Part shown: positions 8,830 through 18,408 of the stretch, piece by piece
Layout: each line of letters opens with the position of its first letter
Numbering within the stretch: the stretch's first letter is position 1
Translations under genes and position numbers: made by a program
The notes under the pieces: model-generated
Databases searched by the model: none
What the model was told of the DNA's origin: nothing
The model's input: the letters and a program-made list of their open reading frames with translations, nothing else
NCBI GenBank assembly: GCA_020632595.1
Contig: JACKFF010000004.1
Coordinates: forward strand, 62,001-126,000
Source: Nitrospiraceae bacterium
Lineage (GTDB): Bacteria > Nitrospirota > Nitrospiria > Nitrospirales > UBA8639
Length of the DNA: 64,000 nt
Reading direction: 5' to 3'

Positions 8830-10302
8830 ATGTCTCTATTTAAACTTACGCTAAAAGAGCTTCAGGGTAAATTTACCGCTGGTGAGATTAGTGCTGTGGA
8901 TATCGCCAGGTCTTATTCCCTGCGGCTCAGCCAGGTGGAGCCGAAAATTAAAGCCTATATTACCTTGACACCAAAAGAGACGCTACTCCAACAAGCCAAA
9001 GCGATTGATGATGGTCTGAAAGCCTGGCGAAAAACACAGCCGCTCATGGGCATGCCATTGGGTATTAAAGATAATATTTGTACTGAAGGGATCCGGACGA
9101 CATGTGGATCTCGAATGTTGGAAAGCTTTGTTCCTCCTTATGACGCCACAGTGATGAGTCGTCTTCGAACTCACCAACCTTTGATACTGGGCAAAACCAA
9201 TCTGGATGAGTTCGCCATGGGTTCATCCACGGAACATTCGGTGTTCGGGCCGTCCAGAAATCCCTGGAATCAAAAGTTTATACCGGGAGGATCCAGTGGA
9301 GGATCGGCTGCTGCAGTGGCAGCCGATGAATGCGTGGCGGCATTAGGCTCTGATACCGGAGGGTCCATTCGACAACCTGCGGCTTGTTGCGGGGTGGTTG
9401 GGTTCAAGCCAACCTATGGGCGGGTGTCTCGCTTTGGGTTAGTTGCCTTTGCCTCATCCTTGGATCAAATCGGCCCTATTACCAAAACCGTAACGGATGC
9501 GGCTATCCTGCTGAATGTCATTGCCGGATTTGACCCGATGGATTCGACTTCCGCTAATCGTGACCTCCCGGATTTCACCAAGGCTGTGAAGAAGAAAGAT
9601 ATCAAAAAACTTATTATCGGGGTGCCGCGGGAATATTTTTCTGAGGGGCTTGATGCAGAAGTCCATGAAAAGGTTCAAGATGCCATACAGGTGTTGCAGG
9701 AGCTGGGCGGGACCATTCGCGAAGTGACGCTTCCCTTAACTGAACGGGCCATTGCAACCTATTACCTCATTGCCACGGCAGAGGCCAGCTCTAATTTGGC
9801 TCGCTATGACGGGGTCAGGTTTGGTTTTCGTGCCAAGGAGTCCCGGGAATTGGCAGAAATGTATCGGAGCACGAGATCGCAGGGGTTTGGCCCTGAAGTG
9901 AAACGGCGTATCATGTTAGGAACCTATGCCCTGAGTGCGGGATATTACGAGGCGTATTATGGGAAGGCCCAAGCTGTTCGCACCTTGATTCAACAGGAAT
10001 TTGATGCCGTGTTTCAGGAGGTCGATCTGTTGGTGAGTCCGGTTATGCCGACGCCTGCCTTTCGATTAGGAGAGCGATTGGACGATCCCTTGCAGATGTA
10101 TTTGTCCGACATTTATACCATTCCTGCGAGTTTGTCCGGACTTCCAGCAATTTCTGTTCCCTGTGGTTTGAGTAAAATGGGACTTCCTATCGGATTACAA
10201 CTGATGGGGCGTCCGTTTGAAGAAGCCATGGTCTTGCGTGCAGCCTATGCCTATGAACAAGCCACGGACTGGCGAATGAAACGACCCGTAATTCGGTCAT
10301 GA
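8830..10302 (+). CDS. gatA: Asp-tRNA(Asn)/Glu-tRNA(Gln) amidotransferase subunit A
   Basis: Encodes 490 residues of the amidase-signature family. The catalytic triad is visible: Lys80 in MPLGIKDN, Ser155 in PGGSSGGSAA and Ser179 in SDTGGSIRQPA. GatA hydrolyses glutamine and passes ammonia to GatB. I chose the ATG at 8830 (protein starting MSLFKLTLKEL), which matches the family's usual N-terminus; the frame is open further upstream into panD but that part is shadow sequence. gatA is separated from gatB by two small membrane-associated genes. Confidence 0.95.
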   Translation: MSLFKLTLKELQGKFTAGEISAVDIARSYSLRLSQVEPKIKAYITLTPKETLLQQAKAIDDGLKAWRKTQPLMGMPLGIKDNICTEGIRTTCGSRMLESFVPPYDATVMSRLRTHQPLILGKTNLDEFAMGSSTEHSVFGPSRNPWNQKFIPGGSSGGSAAAVAADECVAALGSDTGGSIRQPAACCGVVGFKPTYGRVSRFGLVAFASSLDQIGPITKTVTDAAILLNVIAGFDPMDSTSANRDLPDFTKAVKKKDIKKLIIGVPREYFSEGLDAEVHEKVQDAIQVLQELGGTIREVTLPLTERAIATYYLIATAEASSNLARYDGVRFGFRAKESRELAEMYRSTRSQGFGPEVKRRIMLGTYALSAGYYEAYYGKAQAVRTLIQQEFDAVFQEVDLLVSPVMPTPAFRLGERLDDPLQMYLSDIYTIPASLSGLPAISVPCGLSKMGLPIGLQLMGRPFEEAMVLRAAYAYEQATDWRMKRPVIRS

Positions 10303-10316
10303 AAGGATAGCGAGGT

Positions 10317-10724
10317 ATGGTGGATTTGGCAGCGATCATCATTGCCGTGGCCTTTGTAGTCTTGGTGGGCTATCTAGTACCAATGATTCTTCAAGTGAAA
10401 CGCACGGTTGGGCAATCAGAGCGCCTGCTGATTCGCCTGAACCATGAATTGCCGGGATTATTGAAAGACGTCAAGGGGACCAACGAAAACATTTTAGCGT
10501 TAACCGATCAAGCCAGGCTTGGTATGGATCGGGCCACTATTTTCCTGAATGCAGTAGGAGATGTGGGGGAAACCGTGAATCAGGTCCATCAGACCGTTCG
10601 CGGGAAAGGGGGTGCCCTTGCTGTGGGCGTTACCAGTGTCCTTGCCGGACTCAAAGCAGCCAGTTCGACTATGAGAAAACGTATCCATAAAGAACAAAAA
10701 GGAGGGCCATCCTATGGCAACTAA
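10317..10724 (+). CDS. DUF948 membrane-anchored protein
   Basis: Encodes 135 residues: one N-terminal membrane helix (AAIIIAVAFVVLVGYLVPMI), then a helical heptad-like domain with QVKRTVGQSERLLIRLN. It matches the DUF948 family, single-pass proteins described as general-stress or envelope proteins with no firm function. AAAGGATAGCGAGG precedes the ATG. Its end overlaps the next gene by 11 bases, so DUF948 and YtxH are made together, a pairing common in bacteria. Confidence 0.8.
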   Translation: MVDLAAIIIAVAFVVLVGYLVPMILQVKRTVGQSERLLIRLNHELPGLLKDVKGTNENILALTDQARLGMDRATIFLNAVGDVGETVNQVHQTVRGKGGALAVGVTSVLAGLKAASSTMRKRIHKEQKGGPSYGN

Positions 10725-11028
10725 TCATTCAGGTGCATCAGCAGGATCGGTGGCGTTGGCATTTTTAAGTGGAGCGCTATTGGGAGCCGTGACCGCGATC
10801 ATGTTAGCCCCTCAGCCGGGTAGAGATTCCCGTGAACGAATCACGGGGTATGCCCGGCGAACGGGTGAAGATTTACGAGACATTAAAGAACGGGCCACGG
10901 ATGCGGTAGAAGATGTCGTGGGTCGTGGCCGTGAACTGGTGGAAGAAATTTCCTGTGCCGTGCGTGAAGCCTTGGATGCGGGTCGGGATGCTATGCGCCG
11001 CGAACGTGAAATGAAATCCCTGGATTAA
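10714..11028 (+). CDS. YtxH-domain protein
   Basis: Encodes 104 residues. A glycine-rich membrane helix (VALAFLSGALLGAVTAIML) is followed by LAPQPGRDSRERI and a charged amphipathic helix, the YtxH (gas-vesicle GvpP-like) pattern. The function is not established; it is often linked to stress and envelope proteins. AAAGGAGGGCC lies upstream of the ATG inside the end of the DUF948 gene. Both sit between gatA and gatB. Confidence 0.82.
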   Translation: MATNHSGASAGSVALAFLSGALLGAVTAIMLAPQPGRDSRERITGYARRTGEDLRDIKERATDAVEDVVGRGRELVEEISCAVREALDAGRDAMRREREMKSLD

Positions 11029-11072
11029 GATTTAAGAACAGACGAAATCGAGAGGAATGGCTCTGTTGCGCT

Positions 11073-12503
11073 ATGGCCTATGAACCAGTAATAGGAGTGG
11101 AGGTGCATGCCCAACTCCACACACAGACGAAATTGTTTTGTGGCTGCCCGACCTCTTTCGGTCTCCCTCCGAATACTCAGGTGTGTCCAACCTGTCTGGG
11201 GTTGCCAGGAAGTTTGCCGGTGCTCAATCGACGTGCGGTGGAAATGGCCGTCCGCACGGGACTCGCGCTTCACTGCGAGATTATGCTGACGAATCAATTC
11301 TCCCGAAAAAATTACTTGTACCCTGATCTGCCGAAGGGCTATCAAATTTCGCAATTTGATTTGCCGATCTGCGGACCCGGATGGCTGGACATTTCCCTCA
11401 ACGGAGAATCAAAACGCGTGCGGATTCGCCGGGCTCATTTGGAAGAGGATGCCGGAAAAAATGTTCACGATGTACCCGTGGAAGGCAGTGGTGTCGATTT
11501 AAATCGAGCGGGGACCCCATTATTAGAAATTGTCACCGAACCCGACTTACATTCGTCCGACGAGGTTGATGCCTATTTGAAAACCCTCCATGATCTTTTG
11601 GTTTATCTGGATGTGTGTGATGGGAACATGGAGCAGGGGAGTTTTCGTTGTGAACCGAATGTGTCGCTTCGTCCACGGGGGCAGGACGTTCTTGGGACCA
11701 AAGTCGAATTGAAAAATATCAATTCCTTCCGTTTTGCCAAAGAGGCATTAGATTTTGAAATCTCCAGACAAACCGAGGCATTAATGGAAGGCGAAGCCAT
11801 CCGTCAGGAGACCAGGCTGTGGGACGTTCAGAAAGGGCAAACGGTTGTCATGCGAAGCAAGGAAGAGGCTCATGACTATCGGTATTTTCCCGATCCGGAC
11901 TTACTGTCCATCCGGATGGATGCGGAGTGGGTTGAATCGTTGCGTCAGACTATTCCGGAACTTCCCGCCGCCCGCATGAAACGATTTGTGTCTGAATATC
12001 AACTCCCTGAGTATGATGCAAAGATTCTGACCGACTCCAAAAACCTGGCCGACTATTTTGAGGCCTGCGTGCAACACTTTCCCCAACCTAAAACAGTTAG
12101 TAACTGGGTGATGGGCGAATTACTGCGTGAGCTCAATGCCGCTAACACCAGTCCCGAATCTTCCCCGGTAACTCCCGAACAATTAGTAGGACTCTTACAA
12201 TTGGTAGAAAATGGGACTATTAGCTTGAAAGTTGCCAGAGATCTCTTCCCGGAATTTTATGCCAGTGGAAAAACTCCGGAACAATTGGTGAATGAGAAAG
12301 GTCTGGTCCAGGTTTCCGATGAGGGTATTCTGGGAAAACTGATAGAGGACGTGCTGGCCAAGCATTCGACTCAAGTAGAGCAATATCGTGGCGGAAAGGA
12401 AACCGTATTAGGTTTTTTGGTGGGCCAGGTGATGAAGGCGTCACAGGGCAAAGCGAATCCTGGCAAGGTCAATACGCTATTAAAACAGCATCTTGCATCT
12501 TGA
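11073..12503 (+). CDS. gatB: Asp-tRNA(Asn)/Glu-tRNA(Gln) amidotransferase subunit B
   Basis: Encodes 476 residues of the GatB/PET112 family, starting YEPVIGVEVHAQLHTQTKLFC. It has the zinc-site cysteines FCGC and CPTCLGLPGSLPVLN, LYPDLPKGYQISQ, and the DLNRAGTPLLEIVTEPD motif. The C-terminal YqeY-like tail domain ends in KANPGKVNTLL. GatB binds the mischarged tRNA and phosphorylates its acyl group before amidation. With gatC and gatA in the same run, the whole GatCAB enzyme is encoded here. Confidence 0.95.
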   Translation: MAYEPVIGVEVHAQLHTQTKLFCGCPTSFGLPPNTQVCPTCLGLPGSLPVLNRRAVEMAVRTGLALHCEIMLTNQFSRKNYLYPDLPKGYQISQFDLPICGPGWLDISLNGESKRVRIRRAHLEEDAGKNVHDVPVEGSGVDLNRAGTPLLEIVTEPDLHSSDEVDAYLKTLHDLLVYLDVCDGNMEQGSFRCEPNVSLRPRGQDVLGTKVELKNINSFRFAKEALDFEISRQTEALMEGEAIRQETRLWDVQKGQTVVMRSKEEAHDYRYFPDPDLLSIRMDAEWVESLRQTIPELPAARMKRFVSEYQLPEYDAKILTDSKNLADYFEACVQHFPQPKTVSNWVMGELLRELNAANTSPESSPVTPEQLVGLLQLVENGTISLKVARDLFPEFYASGKTPEQLVNEKGLVQVSDEGILGKLIEDVLAKHSTQVEQYRGGKETVLGFLVGQVMKASQGKANPGKVNTLLKQHLAS

Positions 12504-12575
12504 TCTAAGGCTCATCTCGGGGTACAAGATTAAGACAGGTGCCATTATTCACGATGTAAAGGAATGACAGTTTCT

Positions 12576-13862
12576 ATGAGTCTTATTCAGAACATTACCT
12601 CACGGATGATTCTGGATTCTCGCGGGAATCCAACGATTGAAGTGGATGTGCATCTTGCCAGTGGCGTGGCTGGTCGAGCGGCTGTTCCCTCCGGAGCCTC
12701 CACGGGGACCCGTGAAGCCTTGGAACTGCGGGATGGGGATAAAAAACGATGGATGGGCAAGGGCGTCGCTAAAGCCCTAGCCGGGATTCAAAAGCAAATG
12801 CTTCCGGCTCTTCGAGGCATGGAAGCCCAGGACCAGGTCGGCGTTGACTCCCGATTGATTAAACTTGATGGAACCAAGAGCAAGACGCGATTAGGGGCCA
12901 ATGCCACACTTGGCGTGTCCTTAGCCGTGGCGCGGGCGGCGGCACAGGAGCAGGGAATTCCCCTCTTTCGTCATCTTGGCGGGATTTCGGCTCGGGAATT
13001 GCCGGTGCCTATGATGAATATCATCAATGGTGGTGCGCATGCAGATAATGGGCTTGATATCCAGGAATTCATGATTATGCCCGTTGGGGCCAGGAGTTTC
13101 GGCGAAGCCCTCAGGATGGGAGCGGAGATTTTTCATCACCTGAAGGCCATCTTGAAATCCAAAAACATGAGCACAGCGGTCGGGGATGAGGGCGGATTTG
13201 CGCCTGCGGTTCGGTCGAATGAAGAAGCCCTGGATTTCATTATCCAAGCGATTCACCAGGCAGGCTATCGCTCAGGAAAAGATGTGGTATTGGCTCTTGA
13301 TGCGGCGGCCAGCGAGTTTTTTGAGAAAAAGATGTATCATGTGCGGAATGGGGTTAAACCCAAAATGTCTTCAGGTGAACTGGTTGAGTATTATGCCAAG
13401 TTAGTGAAGCAGTATCCGATCGTCTCGATTGAAGATGGGCTTGATGAAAGTGATTGGGCCGGATGGAAACAGCTTACAGATCAACTCGGGGATCGTGTGC
13501 AGCTTGTCGGAGATGACTTGTTTGTGACCAATGTCGAATTTTTGGGTCGAGGGATTCGTGAAGGCATTGCGAATGCTATCTTGATCAAAGTAAACCAAAT
13601 CGGCACGCTTACGGAAACGATTGAAGCGATGCGTATGGCCCAGCGGGCCGGCTATGGAGTGGTGGTGTCTCACCGATCCGGTGAGACGGAGGATACGACC
13701 ATTGCAGATTTGGCTGTGGCGTTAAACGCCGGGCAGATTAAAACAGGTTCCCTGTCTCGTACGGATCGTTTGGCCAAATATAACCAGTTACTCAGGATTG
13801 AGGAGACATTAGGCTCAGCTGCCTTATATCGGGGGAAAGCTGTTCTTCCAGTACAAGCATAA
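12576..13862 (+). CDS. eno: Enolase
   Basis: Encodes 428 residues. The enolase motifs are DSRGNPTIEVDV near the start, PSGASTGTREALELRD (mobile loop), GGAHADNGLDIQEFMI, GDEGGFAP, SIEDGLDESDW and VSHRSGETEDT. It interconverts 2-phosphoglycerate and phosphoenolpyruvate in glycolysis and gluconeogenesis. The start was set at the second ATG (protein MSLIQNITSR) because AAAGGA directly abuts the earlier ATG at 12564, too close to serve it, and because the family begins at this point. The ftsB/divIC-like gene follows after 9 bases; the eno-ftsB linkage is widespread. Confidence 0.97.
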   Translation: MSLIQNITSRMILDSRGNPTIEVDVHLASGVAGRAAVPSGASTGTREALELRDGDKKRWMGKGVAKALAGIQKQMLPALRGMEAQDQVGVDSRLIKLDGTKSKTRLGANATLGVSLAVARAAAQEQGIPLFRHLGGISARELPVPMMNIINGGAHADNGLDIQEFMIMPVGARSFGEALRMGAEIFHHLKAILKSKNMSTAVGDEGGFAPAVRSNEEALDFIIQAIHQAGYRSGKDVVLALDAAASEFFEKKMYHVRNGVKPKMSSGELVEYYAKLVKQYPIVSIEDGLDESDWAGWKQLTDQLGDRVQLVGDDLFVTNVEFLGRGIREGIANAILIKVNQIGTLTETIEAMRMAQRAGYGVVVSHRSGETEDTTIADLAVALNAGQIKTGSLSRTDRLAKYNQLLRIEETLGSAALYRGKAVLPVQA

Positions 13863-13871
13863 TTTTCTCGT

Positions 13872-14225
13872 ATGCGTCCTAATAATAAGAAACGGGCATC
13901 CACTGGGCTTGGGGGTGATCTGTTAGAGCGCCTTCCAATGGTTGGGGCCTTTTTGATGATGAGTGTGCTGGCGGGTACCATGTTTTTTAATGCTGATGGA
14001 TTGCCTTTATACTTTCATATGCGAGAAACGCGTCAGCATTTGACGGAACAAATCCAGCAGTTACAAGACATCAATGCCTCGATCGAAGAAGATATCATGC
14101 GTATTCAACGGGACCCGCACCGACTGGAAGAACTGGCCCGAAATCGTTTGGGTATGGTTCGGCAGGGAGAAGTGGTCTATCAATTTGTAGAACCGGTCCC
14201 TTCCTCGTTTACGGCCCGACCTTAG
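13872..14225 (+). CDS. ftsB: FtsB/DivIC-like septum formation protein
   Basis: Encodes 117 residues: a short basic cytoplasmic head, one membrane helix (VGAFLMMSVLAGTMFF, about residues 23-40), a periplasmic coiled coil (LTEQIQQLQDINASIEEDI) and the family motif DPHRLEELARNRLGMVRQGE. FtsB/DivIC joins FtsL and FtsQ in the divisome. Position directly after eno supports the call, although the gene is a little longer than E. coli FtsB. Confidence 0.85.
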   Translation: MRPNNKKRASTGLGGDLLERLPMVGAFLMMSVLAGTMFFNADGLPLYFHMRETRQHLTEQIQQLQDINASIEEDIMRIQRDPHRLEELARNRLGMVRQGEVVYQFVEPVPSSFTARP

Positions 14226-14313
14226 CGGCAAGACTTCTTGCGACTTACCCCTGTAACCCTTCATACTCATTCATTGCTGTTTCTTTGGTTTTCCCATACT
14301 TGAAAGCTTTTCT

Positions 14314-15207
14314 ATGAAATCAGGTCAATTAGCCATTCTCGGCCGACCCAATGTCGGCAAGTCGACGTTGCTCAACGCATTGGTACGGGAAAAGATCGCC
14401 ATCGTCTCTGATAAACCACAAACAACTCGAAACCTGATTTTAGGGGTGGGGCATTACCCTGAAGGTCAGCTCATTCTCATTGATACGCCTGGCCTCCATA
14501 CGCCTCACCATCGTCTGAACACACAGATGGTGGAATCGGCCTTAGGGACCCTGACTCAATCCGATGTGGTCTATATGGTTGTGGACAGTCAGGTGTTGCC
14601 GGGTCCTGGGGACCGACAAGTTCTGGAACAGATCCAGTCGTCTCATCAAGAGCGACCATTTAAGGGGGTGTTTTTATTATTGAATAAAGCCGATGCGGTC
14701 GCCAAATCCAGGCTGCTCCCCCTTATTGGTCAATATCGCACATGGTTTCCATGGACAGAAATCATCCCCATTTCCGCCAAGACCGGAGTAAATATCCCGC
14801 AATTAGTTGAATTAACCTTTGCATGTCTGCCCGTATGTTCGGAATTAATGTATGACGAAGATTTTTTGACCAATCAACCTATGCGCCATATGGCTGCGGA
14901 GCTCATTCGTGAAAAAGTGCTGGCCCAGACGTACGATGAATTACCGTATGCTGTGGGTGTCTTGATCGAGGAATTTCAGGAAGAACCAGGCTTGACGACC
15001 GTTCGAGCCGTTATTCTTGTCGAAAAAACCAGTCAAAAAGGGATTGTGATCGGGAAAAAAGGCATGCGCCTCAAAGAGATTGGGCAAAGTGCCCGGTTAG
15101 ATATGGAGCGACTCTTCGGCATGAAGATTTATTTGCGGATGTGGGTGAAAGTGCAGGAAGGCTGGCGTGATAATGTTCAAGTGTTGGATGAACTGGGATA
15201 TGGATGA
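14314..15207 (+). CDS. era: GTPase Era
   Basis: Encodes 297 residues. G1 is GRPNVGKST (10-18), G2 lies in KPQTTRN, G3 is DTPG (57-60), G4 is NKAD and G5 is ISAKTG. A C-terminal KH domain with VIGKKGMRLKEIG binds the 3' end of 16S rRNA. Era is an essential 30S assembly factor. It is followed by recO, as in many bacteria. The lack of a strong Shine-Dalgarno is typical of this run. Confidence 0.96.
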   Translation: MKSGQLAILGRPNVGKSTLLNALVREKIAIVSDKPQTTRNLILGVGHYPEGQLILIDTPGLHTPHHRLNTQMVESALGTLTQSDVVYMVVDSQVLPGPGDRQVLEQIQSSHQERPFKGVFLLLNKADAVAKSRLLPLIGQYRTWFPWTEIIPISAKTGVNIPQLVELTFACLPVCSELMYDEDFLTNQPMRHMAAELIREKVLAQTYDELPYAVGVLIEEFQEEPGLTTVRAVILVEKTSQKGIVIGKKGMRLKEIGQSARLDMERLFGMKIYLRMWVKVQEGWRDNVQVLDELGYG

Positions 15208-15270
15208 ACAATGAGTGATTATGGCCTTAGTATTCATTGCTGACCTGTAGAACGTACTTGTAAACTGCTC

Positions 15271-16032
15271 ATGCCGCTCTTAAGAACTCGCGCGGTCATT
15301 ATTCGAAGCCAACGATGGGGTGATGCCGACAGAATTGTCACTCTGTATTCCCCCGATTTGGGAAAAATTCGATGCGCCGCTCGGGGCGCTCGCCGGATGA
15401 AGACACGCTTCGGGGGAGTTCTTGAGCCTTTTGGGATTATTGATGTCACGCTATTCCAAAAAACTCCTGACGCTTTGGGGCAGATTAGTCAAATAGATCT
15501 GGTCAGAAACTTTAAAGCCCTACGTGAAGATTTAAGCGTGATGGCTGCTGCGGCCAAGATGGTACATATGGTGGAGCTGATTACGGCCGATCGTGATCCC
15601 AATCCGGAAATGTATTCAGCGCTGGTATATGCCCTGGAACACTTAGTCCCGGAGAGGGACGTGGCCCTCACCACATTATTATTTCAAATTCATGTGCTGG
15701 GCTATACTGGTTTTCGTCCACAAATTGATCGGTGTACTGAATGCGGAAATATAGCCTCCCCTCACATGCCTCAGTGGTTTTCGCCTCGATTAGGGGGGAT
15801 GGTATGCCACGTCTGTGGTCAACGGGGTGTAGGGCGGGTACTGTCTATTTCTAAAGGCAGTTTAGCGTTTATTGAACAAGCTCGACGCCTGCCTATGGCC
15901 AGTCTGTCTCGATTAAAAGCGATCGGAAGGGTCAGAATTGAGGTGGAAGAGGCGATTGATGCCTATTTTCAAGCAGTCGTCGGAAAAGCTCTTCCAGCAT
16001 TTGAACAATGGGTTTCTATGCCCCACTCATAA
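15271..16032 (+). CDS. recO: DNA repair protein RecO
   Basis: Encodes 253 residues: an N-terminal OB fold (RAVIIRSQRWGDADRIVTLY), a helical middle, and a zinc site CTEC ... CHVC in the C-terminal domain (DRCTECGN; GGMVCHVCGQRG). RecO loads RecA on SSB-coated single strands with RecR in RecF-pathway gap repair. Its start is 63 bases downstream of era. Confidence 0.92.
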   Translation: MPLLRTRAVIIRSQRWGDADRIVTLYSPDLGKIRCAARGARRMKTRFGGVLEPFGIIDVTLFQKTPDALGQISQIDLVRNFKALREDLSVMAAAAKMVHMVELITADRDPNPEMYSALVYALEHLVPERDVALTTLLFQIHVLGYTGFRPQIDRCTECGNIASPHMPQWFSPRLGGMVCHVCGQRGVGRVLSISKGSLAFIEQARRLPMASLSRLKAIGRVRIEVEEAIDAYFQAVVGKALPAFEQWVSMPHS

Positions 16033-16044
16033 GGACAATTAAGT

Positions 16045-16395
16045 ATGACTTCTCAAACATCACTTGAACCGACGGATATGGAATGGCTGGAAAACGGGGT
16101 TTTGGGCATTACGTGGAGTGATGGGCATAAGGGCATCTATCCGGTTCGATATTTGCGCCAACATTGCCCCTGTGCAGCCTGCACGGACGAATGGACCGGG
16201 GAGTTGCGTCTTAAGCCGGACTCCATCCCACTTCTCATACTCTTACAGGATATAGAGCCGGTTGGGCGCTATGCCTTTCGATTTAAATGGAGTGATGGGC
16301 ATGATACCGGGCTTTATTCCTATACGGCACTACGCCGTATGTGCCAATGCGACATTTGCCAGCCCAATAAGCCCAGAAGCAAGCAACTCCTCTAG
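16045..16395 (+). CDS. DUF971 (GBBH-like N-terminal) protein
   Basis: Encodes 116 residues. It has the DUF971 pattern: LGITWSDGHKGIYPVRYLR, a cluster CPCAACTDE and a C-terminal YALRF-like RFKWSDGHDTGLYSYTALR followed by CQCDICQPN. In eukaryotes the domain is found at the N-terminus of gamma-butyrobetaine hydroxylase. In bacteria the stand-alone protein is linked by context to iron-sulfur cluster or Mrp-type proteins, without proven function. It lies 12 bases after recO and ends the housekeeping run. Confidence 0.85.
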   Translation: MTSQTSLEPTDMEWLENGVLGITWSDGHKGIYPVRYLRQHCPCAACTDEWTGELRLKPDSIPLLILLQDIEPVGRYAFRFKWSDGHDTGLYSYTALRRMCQCDICQPNKPRSKQLL

Positions 16396-16547
16396 GTTCT
16401 CATGTTTTTTGTTTTTCTTTGCCTCAGGATACCCCCACGTAAGAAAGGCCTGTGATGTCCTGAAATAAGGCCTCAACCGACGATTTTTCAAAAAATGCCA
16501 AACTGGAGGCCTGAAAGAATTAATTGAAAAATAGGGAGGGAGCGAGT

Positions 16548-17075
16548 TTAGTCAACCAGGGCTTCCTGGAAAGAAAGAGAAACAGGTCGAACGGTGGTTA
16601 GTTGTTCCATCGCCTGATTGGCTTTACTGACGTAATAGGCATATTGAGGTTCAGGGTAATTTTTCAGGATGGCCTGAAATGTGCGCAGTGCCGTTGGCCA
16701 ATCTGCTGACAATTGGGCGACTTCAGCGAGATGAATTGAGCAGGAGGCAGCCATGGCTCGAGGATCGACAGCCAGACGTGAACCTCTCGCCGTAGACCAT
16801 TTTTTCAGAAAGGCGGGGACTGGAATCGGAGAATCGTCAAGTGAGATCGGTTTTGGTGCTGAGGCTAAGACGTCAAGATTGGCCTGCATGTGCTGGATAT
16901 CCGAGCCAGCTACACAGTGGTTATAGGCGTCCCAAATCCCAAGAAAATCATGATCTTCCATGGCCAATTCTCCAGTGGATTTTGGCTGGAAACCCTGACA
17001 TCCGATAACGGTGATCGAAAGTAAAATCAGCAGGATATATGTAATACGTGTTGAAACAAGAAACTTGTTGTCCAT
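16548..17075 (-). CDS. Putative lipoprotein, unknown function
   Basis: Encodes 175 residues with a lipoprotein signal (hydrophobic ITYILLILLSITVIGC, Cys at the lipobox). The mature part is helical, with a TPR-like segment ADWPTALRTFQAILKNYPEPQYAYYVSKANQAME, the kind of repeat seen in envelope assembly lipoproteins. I do not recognise a named family. It is downstream of the helicase genes on the same strand but separated from them by 255 AT-rich bases. Confidence 0.65.
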   Translation of the reverse strand: MDNKFLVSTRITYILLILLSITVIGCQGFQPKSTGELAMEDHDFLGIWDAYNHCVAGSDIQHMQANLDVLASAPKPISLDDSPIPVPAFLKKWSTARGSRLAVDPRAMAASCSIHLAEVAQLSADWPTALRTFQAILKNYPEPQYAYYVSKANQAMEQLTTVRPVSLSFQEALVD

Positions 17076-17330
17076 ATTTTAAATAATTCCTAATAAATCA
17101 TATTTTTTAAAAGGCAATATCAAAATAGCTCAAGGACGCAAAATTTATGCTAAAAAACAATTATTAGGAATGTGAATTTTTTCCCGTAAAATAGCAATAT
17201 TGACACTCGATTGAGTGCCAAAACGTATATTAATTACCACATTGTGTTGTTTTTTTATCACAAACGCCAGTGGCTTTAAATTTAATGATTTGCATTAGCT
17301 TTGGTAATGAATAAGGACCATCTAAAAAAT

Positions 17331-18386
17331 TTAACGAAATGGTTTAATTTCATATTCGGCGAACAACTGCTTCGTTTCCGGATGAAATGTGTAGCCTTTG
17401 CCTTGGATAATATCCTGGTTTTTAAATAGCGGAACGAGTTGCCCTGTAGGATGCAGATACAGCCCTCGAAGAGGAACGGATCGTTTGGCATGGCGGATAA
17501 GATGGCAGGGTATAGGCCTGATGGCCTGTAGCCATTCAGCCAGATCCTGCGGATTCCCGATAGAGGCTGAGAGAAGAAGAAGCCGTGCTTGAGATGGACA
17601 CAAAATAATGGTTTCTTCCCACACCACCCCCCGCTCCGGATCCGCGAGATATTGGGATTCATCCAAAATGACCAGCCCGAGAGTATGCAGCCGTAAATCG
17701 ATCTCCCCGCTGGCGGCATCATAAAATAAATTTCTCAAAATTTCGGTCGTCATGACCAGGAGCGGGGCTTGCGCGTTGTCGCGCCGGTCTCCGGTTAAAA
17801 TCCCGACTTGATCCGGCCCAAAAAGGTGGGTGAATTCCATAAATTTTGTATTCGAGAGCGCTTTCAGTGGAGAGGTGTAAATCACCGTTTGGTTGAGGGC
17901 CATGGCCTGTCTGATCGCTTGTATGGCGACATAGGTTTTTCCGCTTCCCGTTGGAGCACTAACGATGACATCTGAATGCGCCAGATGCTCCACCGCCTCA
18001 GTTTGCCAGGGATCAGGAACAAAAGGTTGGGGCTCAGGAACGCCAATCCCCTCCAGGATTTGCTGAAGCGTGATCGATGGCTGAAAAGGGCCGAAGGTGG
18101 GCCTCTTCTTATTGGGGCGATTTTTTCCTTGAAAGGGCGAAGCGGGAATTTGAGGCCGTGTTGCGGCGCGGGCTTCTTGTGCGGCCAGGCGTTCCCTGCG
18201 GGTAGTCAGGATCTGCTGCAGTTCCGTTTCGATGGCCAGAATCTGGTCTGGTGGAAAGGCCAGCATTAATTCAACAAGTCGATGTTTCCCGAGACGAAAA
18301 TGGCGATGGATGCGGCCTCTCGCCATGTGATGTAAATATTTTACCGGTAAACTTTGGAGTTCACGTTTGAGATCATCATGATGCAT
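17331..18386 (-). CDS. Ski2-like helicase, RecA1 (DExH) half, second gene of a split pair
   Basis: Encodes 351 residues that hold only the first half of a superfamily 2 helicase. An N-terminal helical region (about 1-115) precedes PDPWQTEAV (Q-like motif), APTGSGKT (motif I), TSPLKALSNTK (Ia), GDRR (Ib), VILDESQYL (motif II, DESQ where relatives have DEVH or DEAH) and LSASIGN (III). The protein ends about where the linker to RecA2 would begin. Motifs IV-VI are absent here but present in the gene immediately upstream on the same strand (18409-20268), 22 bases away. A functional helicase would need the two products to associate. The ATG has only a weak GGGA ahead of it, so translation may be coupled to the upstream gene. 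Confidence 0.85.
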   Translation of the reverse strand: MHHDDLKRELQSLPVKYLHHMARGRIHRHFRLGKHRLVELMLAFPPDQILAIETELQQILTTRRERLAAQEARAATRPQIPASPFQGKNRPNKKRPTFGPFQPSITLQQILEGIGVPEPQPFVPDPWQTEAVEHLAHSDVIVSAPTGSGKTYVAIQAIRQAMALNQTVIYTSPLKALSNTKFMEFTHLFGPDQVGILTGDRRDNAQAPLLVMTTEILRNLFYDAASGEIDLRLHTLGLVILDESQYLADPERGVVWEETIILCPSQARLLLLSASIGNPQDLAEWLQAIRPIPCHLIRHAKRSVPLRGLYLHPTGQLVPLFKNQDIIQGKGYTFHPETKQLFAEYEIKPFR

Positions 18387-18408
18387 GGCGTTTTGTTCCC
18401 ATCGGTGG

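Noticed and set aside
17200..17231. TTGACA with overlapping inverted repeat (TGACACTC/GAGTGCCA) and TATATT further on, a possible regulated promoter or CIRCE-like element
   Set aside because: The spacer to TATATT is 20 bases, there is no plus-strand gene near it, and a CIRCE element needs a 9-base spacer and longer arms; here the loop is 4 bases with one mismatch.
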